64,000 nucleotides of DNA from positions 1 to 64,000 of the forward strand of contig JBCCRO010000014.1 of assembly GCA_039201605.1 (NCBI GenBank), in the 5' to 3' direction. A program made the translations under genes and the position numbers. This DNA comes from CADEDH01 sp039201605 (GTDB taxonomy: Bacteria; Actinomycetota; Acidimicrobiia; Acidimicrobiales; SZUA-35). This document shows, piece after piece, positions 59,816 to 64,000 of this stretch. Under the pieces are notes generated by a model. The model did no database searches. It worked only from the letters and a program-made list of their open reading frames with translations, and was not told the DNA's origin. Each line of letters opens with the position of its first letter. Within the stretch, counting starts at the first letter, position 1.

Positions 59816-60916
59816 TCAGGCCCCGGAGGGGGTGCCGCCGTCGCCGGTCCGAGGCTGGAGGGTGACCGCCACCGGGGGCTGTCGGCCGCCGTCGTCACCG
59901 TCGGCCCGGGTGCTGGCCCGGAGTTGCCCGCAGGCGGCGTCGATGTCGGTGCCGCGGTTGGCTCGGACGGTGGCGTTGACCCCGGCCTCGGCCAGCAGTC
60001 GGCGGAACCGCCGGATCCGGTCGACCGGGCTGCCCACCGTGGGGTAGCCAGGGGTCGGGTTGAGGGGGATGAGGTTGACGTGGGCCGAGGTGTCCCGGGC
60101 GACGGCCGCCAGCTCGCGGGCGTCGTCGTCGGTGTCGTTCACCCCGTCGATCATGGCCCACTCGTAGGTGACCCGCCGCCCGGTGTCCCGGCGGTGACGG
60201 CGGCACACCTCGACCAGCTCGGCGATCGGGTGCTGCCGGTTGATCGGAATCAGCTCGGATCGCTTGTCGTCGTTGGCGGCGTGCAGCGACACGGCGAGCC
60301 CGACCTGGAGCCCCTCGTCGGTGAATCGACGGATCTGGGGGATGAGGCCGATCGTCGACACGGTGATGCCGCGGGCTCCGATCCCGAGATCGCTCGTGAT
60401 CCGTCCGATGGCCTCGAGCACCCGGTTGTAGTTGGCGAAGGGCTCGCCCATGCCCATGAACACGATGTTGGACAGGCGCCGGGGCTCGGCCTCGGTGCGG
60501 GCCCGCACGACCTGCTCCAGGATCTCGCCGACCGAGAGATTCCGCTGGTAGCCACCCTGTCCGGTTGCGCAGAAACCGCAGCGCATGGCGCAGCCGGCCT
60601 GGCTCGACACGCACACGGTGGAGCGGTCCTCGTAGTGCATGAGGACGGTCTCGATGGCGACGTCACCGCCCAGCTCCCACAACCACTTCACCGTTGAGCC
60701 GTCGTCGGCCGAGCGGGTGATCGCCGGCCGCAGTGAGGGGGCGAGGCGATCCGACAGCTGCTCCCGCAGCTTGCGGGGGAGGGTGGTGACCTCGGTGGGG
60801 TGGATGCCCTCGTCGTAGAGGCCGTGCCACACCTGGTCGATCCGGTAGCGAGGCTGGCCGTCGAGCAGTTCGGTCCACTCGTCCCTCGACGGTGTCCAGG
60901 CTGAGGGCGACGTCAT
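59816..60916 (-). CDS. rlmN: RlmN, dual-specificity rRNA/tRNA adenine-C2 methyltransferase
   Basis: Radical-SAM enzyme that methylates A2503 of 23S rRNA and A37 of some tRNAs. It is 366 residues. The [4Fe-4S] motif is Cys109-x3-Cys113-x2-Cys116 (CAMRCGFC). NIVFMGMGEPFANYNRVLEAI, VSTIGLIPQIRRF, LAVSLHAANDDKRSELIPIN and YEWAMIDGVNDTDDDA are family landmarks. The C-terminal VRANRGTDIDAACGQL carries the methyl-carrying Cys, as expected for RlmN. The ATG overlaps the stop of the acetyltransferase gene by 4 bp. Confidence 0.95.
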   Translation of the reverse strand: MTSPSAWTPSRDEWTELLDGQPRYRIDQVWHGLYDEGIHPTEVTTLPRKLREQLSDRLAPSLRPAITRSADDGSTVKWLWELGGDVAIETVLMHYEDRSTVCVSSQAGCAMRCGFCATGQGGYQRNLSVGEILEQVVRARTEAEPRRLSNIVFMGMGEPFANYNRVLEAIGRITSDLGIGARGITVSTIGLIPQIRRFTDEGLQVGLAVSLHAANDDKRSELIPINRQHPIAELVEVCRRHRRDTGRRVTYEWAMIDGVNDTDDDARELAAVARDTSAHVNLIPLNPTPGYPTVGSPVDRIRRFRRLLAEAGVNATVRANRGTDIDAACGQLRASTRADGDDGGRQPPVAVTLQPRTGDGGTPSGA

Positions 60917-61920
60917 CGGTCAGCCCCCGTCCGGGATCGGCGGGGGAGCAGCCAGGCGGCGTCGCTGCGCACGATCTCGAAGCCGAGCCGCTCGTAGGTG
61001 CGTAGCGCCGGGGCGTTGTCGGCCTCGACGTAGAGCATGGCCGTGGTCAATCCCTGCTCGGTCAGCCAGACCAACCCGGCGGCCGTCATCGGCACGCCGA
61101 GACCGCGGCCGTGGAAGTCGGGGTCGACACCGATCACGTAGATCTCACCCAGGGCCGGGGTGGCGGGGCCGTCGTCGTTCGGTCGCTCGGCGTGGATCTT
61201 GGTCCAACAGAATCCGGCCAGCCGGCCGTCGATCTCGTGCAACCGGACGCCCTCGGGCCGGAACCACGGCTCGGCCATGGGGCCGAGGAGCTGCTCGGCG
61301 GTGCGACCGCCCTGATCGGGGTGGGTGGCGAAGGCCCGGTTGTTGACCGATCGGAGGGCCTCCAGGTCGTCGTGGGCCCGATAGGCCCGACTGGCCAGTG
61401 GCTCGACGGTCACCGGGAGCGGGGCCCGCATCTGGTGGAGCACCCGGGTGGGGCGGGCGTCGAGGCGGCGGGCCAGGTCGTGGTGCCAACGGTGGCGGGG
61501 CCGGGCCCAGAGTTGGACGGTGGCCGGTCCGGCCTCGCCCAGTGCGGCCAGGGCGGCGACGACGAGGCGATGGGCGGTGTCGGCCTGGTCGTGGACGGCG
61601 GGGTCGACCAGGAGGTCGAGGTCGGCCCGGTCATCGCCGACCGGGGCGGTGAGAAGTCCGACGAGTTCGCCGTCGAGCCGGGCAACGGCGGCGGTCAACG
61701 GCAGGGGGCTCACCCTCGCCGAGGGGTCGCCGGTCACACCCTCGGCCGGGTCGACCGTGGCGCCCGGCGTCGCCGTGGCTGGTCCACCGGGCCACAGGTC
61801 GAAGCGATCGTCGCGCAGCGCTATTGGGACGCACCGGGCCAGCAGGCGTCGGGCGTCGCCTGCGAGATCGACGTCGATGACATCCACCGTGTCGATGAGG
61901 GGAGAAGGCTGAGCAGTCAC
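60913..61920 (-). CDS. mshD: Mycothiol synthase-like tandem GNAT acetyltransferase
   Basis: Final step of mycothiol synthesis: acetyl-CoA plus Cys-GlcN-Ins. It is 335 residues with two GNAT domains; the N-terminal one is degenerate and the C-terminal one is complete (LGEIYVIGVDPDFHGRGLG acetyl-CoA loop, then AMLYVEADNAPALRTYERLGF). The end RLGFEIVRSDAAWL is typical of MshD. Candidate -10 TACACT (61930-61935, minus strand) lies 9 bp from the ATG, implying a leaderless mRNA. The same operon continues with rlmN. Mycothiol use supports actinobacterial origin. Confidence 0.85.
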   Translation of the reverse strand: MTAQPSPLIDTVDVIDVDLAGDARRLLARCVPIALRDDRFDLWPGGPATATPGATVDPAEGVTGDPSARVSPLPLTAAVARLDGELVGLLTAPVGDDRADLDLLVDPAVHDQADTAHRLVVAALAALGEAGPATVQLWARPRHRWHHDLARRLDARPTRVLHQMRAPLPVTVEPLASRAYRAHDDLEALRSVNNRAFATHPDQGGRTAEQLLGPMAEPWFRPEGVRLHEIDGRLAGFCWTKIHAERPNDDGPATPALGEIYVIGVDPDFHGRGLGVPMTAAGLVWLTEQGLTTAMLYVEADNAPALRTYERLGFEIVRSDAAWLLPRRSRTGADR

Positions 61921-61929
61921 CGGTGGTTT

Positions 61930-61935
61930 AGTGTA
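61930..61935 (-). promoter_or_regulatory. Candidate -10 box for a leaderless mshD-rlmN transcript
   Basis: Minus-strand TACACT (TANNNT) ends 9 bp before the ATG at 61920, so transcription would begin at or next to the start codon. No -35 box is evident. Confidence 0.35.
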
Positions 61936-61949
61936 CGGGCCGGCTTCGC

Positions 61950-62184
61950 ACTCGGATCCGATACCACGGGACCCTGTCGATGTCGAGCGGTGGTATATCT
62001 GGTTCTAAACGTTGAATATCACCCGACTCGAAAACTTTTTGCTCTAAATCCCCCCACTGAAGATCGCGCTGACATACATTGTCTCTAGCCAGGTTCCCGC
62101 CACCTGGTAGCAGCGATAACAGGGATCCGCCGCCCTGTATCGCGCCGTCAGCGCCCCTATCACAGGGGCGCTGACGTCATTTTT
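61950..62184 (+). ncRNA. Candidate small RNA ending in an intrinsic terminator
   Basis: There is no open frame of note on the + strand, yet a perfect + strand terminator is present, so some transcript must end here. Upstream lie ccaggt/acctgg (62089-62106, C-rich loop) and cgata-acaggg/ccctgt-atcg (62113-62143, loop atccgccg), giving three stacked hairpins. A run of six C occurs at 62050-62055. The 5' end is unknown; ataccac/gtggtat (61961-61967, 61990-61996) may belong to it. C-rich loops recall actinobacterial 6C RNAs, but I cannot confirm that. Confidence 0.45.
62146..62184 (+). terminator. Strong intrinsic terminator
   Basis: A perfect 13-bp stem, cgtcagcgcccct (62146-62158) with aggggcgctgacg (62164-62176), has a 5-nt loop and is followed by tcattttt. 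It is the only classic stem plus U-tract in the window and points to a + strand transcript with no coding gene upstream. Confidence 0.85.
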
Positions 62185-62383
62185 GCGGAAGGTGCAAGAA
62201 TCAAGCGTGTTCAAGCACGTGGGCGGTGGTGGGGCCGTCGCAGGGTGACGCCTCGGTCAGCCGTTGATGAGTGTCGAAGCGAGTCCGTCCGTCTACTGCC
62301 TTTTACCTTCGTATGTCTGGCCGTAGTCGAATCTATTTACAACTATTGGGTGACTCGTAAGGCGTCTATTTGGCAGGTTTGCT
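62185..62383. other. Low-GC intergenic stretch without a recognised gene
   Basis: About 200 bp, visibly richer in A and T than the surroundings, between the terminator and the stop of the 62-aa gene. I see no tRNA-like fold, no convincing promoter pair and no open frame with plausible codon use. It may be the 3' untranslated region of the minus-strand gene or a remnant. Confidence 0.5.
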
Positions 62384-62572
62384 CTAGCGGGAAAGCCGAC
62401 GGACGATCTTGGTCAGACGGCGGGAGGACGTCTGCAGCTGGCGCTCCACCTCGCGGAGCTCCGAGAGCGCATCGTCGTCGTCCCGAGCCTCGGTCGCCAG
62501 GTCGCCGATGCGCCGGACGAGTTCGTCGAGCGACGAGGAGATGGAACCGAGTGCGTTGGCGTCGAGGCCCAT
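62384..62572 (-). CDS. Small conserved-looking coiled-coil protein, 62 aa
   Basis: 62 residues from ATG 62572, reading MGLDANALGSISSSLDELVRR..., with heptad-like spacing of Ile, Leu and Val and many charged residues; it should form a single long amphipathic helix or coiled coil. It ends in a basic patch (RRLTKIVRRLSR). No membrane segment or metal motif. I recall similar short proteins in actinobacteria but know no function. It lies divergent to hisD with a 138-bp gap. A much longer open frame on this strand is only the hisD shadow. Confidence 0.65.
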   Translation of the reverse strand: MGLDANALGSISSSLDELVRRIGDLATEARDDDDALSELREVERQLQTSSRRLTKIVRRLSR

Positions 62573-62710
62573 GGTGGTCGTCCCGTACCTGAGGTCCGCT
62601 CGCCCCGACGGGGCCGACCCGCCGGGGCGCGGAATGGATCGTCGGCGGGCCGACGACCACGCTACCGTCCACATCGGAGTTCGTTCCCACGAGAGAACCC
62701 AGGAGCGCAG

Positions 62711-64000
62711 GTGTTGAATCGTCTCGATCTTCGAGGCCGGGGGAGTGCGGTGACCGACGCGCTGCCGCGTCCGGAGCTGGCCGGCGACGAGCCCCGGGCC
62801 GTCGTCCGGGAGCTGATCGCCGAGGTCCGAGCCGAAGGCGACGCCGCACTGCGGAGACTGACGTCGCGCTTCGACGGCGTCGACCTCGACGAGCTGCGGG
62901 TGTCGACCGAGGCGCTCGATGCCGCGGTCGAGTCGCTGACGCCCGAGCTGCGGGCGGCGATGGAGGCCGCCATCGACGGCATCGAGGCCTTCCACCGGCA
63001 TCAGCGGCTCGAACCCCACACCATCGAGCGGCCGGGCATGACGATCGTGGCCCGTCAGCGACCGGTGCGTCGGGCCGGGCTCTACGTGCCCGGCGGGCGG
63101 GCCGAATACCCCTCGACCGTGCTGATGACGGCGGTGCCGGCCCGGGTGGCCGGCGTCGAGGAGATCGCCCTCTGCGTGCCGCCGAATCGCGACGACGGCG
63201 CCATCGCCCCCTCGGTGCTGGCCGCCGCCCGTCTGGCAGGCGTGTCCGAGGTCTACGCCGTCGGCGGGGCGCAGGCCGTCGCCGCCATGGCCTACGGCAC
63301 CGAGTCGATCCCCGCCGTCGACGTGATCGCCGGGCCGGGCAACATCTACGTGGCCATCGCCAAACAGGAGGTGTCGGGCGACGTCGGCATCGCCGCCGCC
63401 TTCGCCGGCCCCTCCGAGGTCGTTGTCGTGGCCGACGACACCACCCCGCCCGACTACGCCGCCATCGATCTGATCGTGCAGGCCGAGCACGGGCCCGACG
63501 GGCTCTCCTGGCTGGTCACCTGGGATGAGGCCGTCGCCGACCGGGTGTGCGAGGCGGGCGAGAAGCTGCTGGCCTCGGCCCCTCGGGCCGACGACGTGCG
63601 GGCCACGATGGCGGCCGGGGGCTACGTGGCCCTGGTCGACGACGAGGCGGCGGCACTTGCCGTTGTCGACGCCATCGCACCCGAGCACCTCGAGCTGCAG
63701 TGCACCGACGCCCAGGCCCTGGCCCTCCGGGTCAACAACGCCGGCGCCATCTTCTGCGGGCCCCACGCCCCGGCCTCGGTCGGCGACTACGTGGCCGGCC
63801 CCAGTCACGTGCTCCCCACCTACGGGTCGGCGCGGTTCTCCAGCGCGCTGACGGTGGCCGATTTCTGCAAGGATCACCACATCGTCACCATCGAGCCCGA
63901 GGGGCTCGACGCCATGGGCCCCCACGTGATCGCCCTGGCCGACACCGAGGGCCTCGACGCCCACGCCGAGTCGATCCGGATCCGCCTGCGGGCCCGCGAG
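62711..64000 (+). CDS. hisD: HisD, histidinol dehydrogenase (3' end outside window)
   Basis: Zinc enzyme that oxidises L-histidinol to histidine in two NAD-dependent steps. The visible part is 430 codons, open to the last base, so nearly the whole protein (usual ~430-440). GTG 62711 has AGGAG (62701-62705) 5 bp upstream. Landmarks: VRRAGLYVPGGRAEYPSTVLM, AVGGAQAVAAMAYG, the signature IDVIAGPGNIY-type block (VDVIAGPGNIYVAIAKQEVSG), AAFAGPSEVVVVAD, AEHGPDG and the catalytic PEHLELQ. hisD usually opens the his operon in actinobacteria, so hisC and hisB probably follow. Confidence 0.95.
   Translation, partial: MLNRLDLRGRGSAVTDALPRPELAGDEPRAVVRELIAEVRAEGDAALRRLTSRFDGVDLDELRVSTEALDAAVESLTPELRAAMEAAIDGIEAFHRHQRLEPHTIERPGMTIVARQRPVRRAGLYVPGGRAEYPSTVLMTAVPARVAGVEEIALCVPPNRDDGAIAPSVLAAARLAGVSEVYAVGGAQAVAAMAYGTESIPAVDVIAGPGNIYVAIAKQEVSGDVGIAAAFAGPSEVVVVADDTTPPDYAAIDLIVQAEHGPDGLSWLVTWDEAVADRVCEAGEKLLASAPRADDVRATMAAGGYVALVDDEAAALAVVDAIAPEHLELQCTDAQALALRVNNAGAIFCGPHAPASVGDYVAGPSHVLPTYGSARFSSALTVADFCKDHHIVTIEPEGLDAMGPHVIALADTEGLDAHAESIRIRLRARE

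Noticed and set aside
61921..62383. tRNA or tmRNA gene in the intergenic region
   Set aside because: No cloverleaf, no GTTCGAATC-type T arm and no CCA end are visible; only simple hairpins.
62384..63964. A 526-residue minus-strand frame
   Set aside because: Everything upstream of the ATG at 62572 is the antisense of hisD; only the last 62 codons look real.

Overview
The window is about 64 kb of very GC-rich chromosomal DNA from what looks like a free-living actinobacterium. FtsZ with SepF, YggT and DivIVA, a bacterial proteasome activator (Bpa), a mycothiol-synthase-like acetyltransferase, a type 2 (eukaryote-like) isoleucyl-tRNA synthetase and pervasive GTG starts with ATGA/GTGA overlaps all point that way. 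Class Acidimicrobiia is my best guess; this is inference from gene content, not a search.

Region 1 (1-11.8 kb, + strand) is a division and cell-wall (dcw) operon: ftsW-murG-murC-murB-ftsQ-ftsZ-pgeF-yggS-sepF-yggT-divIVA. No ftsA is seen, so SepF is the likely membrane anchor of FtsZ. FtsW and FtsQ carry very long basic, low-complexity cytosolic N-terminal tails resembling histone H1 tails, and a DksA/TraR-like protein a few kb away carries a third. A strong bidirectional hairpin at 11862-11906 separates divIVA from convergent ileS.

Region 2 (11.9-25.7 kb) is housekeeping: ileS (-), then dksA-like, lspA and rluD (+), a tandem 68-bp repeat, a nitroreductase/Rrf2 pair (-), a phosphodiesterase-family protein, bpa, an unrecognised protein, and dnaE preceded by a palindrome-rich promoter.

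Region 3 (25.7-57.0 kb) is a large accessory locus for surface or exopolysaccharide. It holds two polymerases/ligases (Wzy/WaaL-like), two flippases, two initiating polyprenyl-phosphate sugar transferases, three Wzc-like chain-length proteins (one with a broken P-loop), several GT2 and one GT26 glycosyltransferase, a membrane-anchored GH9 glycosidase, two secreted beta-helix proteins, and a low-molecular-weight tyrosine phosphatase whose only good start is ATT. A CDP-sugar branch (rfbF, rfbG, an RfbC-like epimerase, an SAF-domain oxidoreductase and a tyvelose-epimerase-like SDR) is embedded. The duplicated parts suggest two polysaccharide assembly lines interleaved in one locus.

Region 4 (57-64 kb) returns to housekeeping: menG/ubiE-like, a secreted TAP-family peptidase lipoprotein, a small membrane protein, rlmN, an mshD-like gene (all -), then a low-GC intergenic stretch with three stacked hairpins ending in a classic terminator (candidate small RNA), a 62-aa coiled-coil protein (-), and hisD (+), which runs off the window end.
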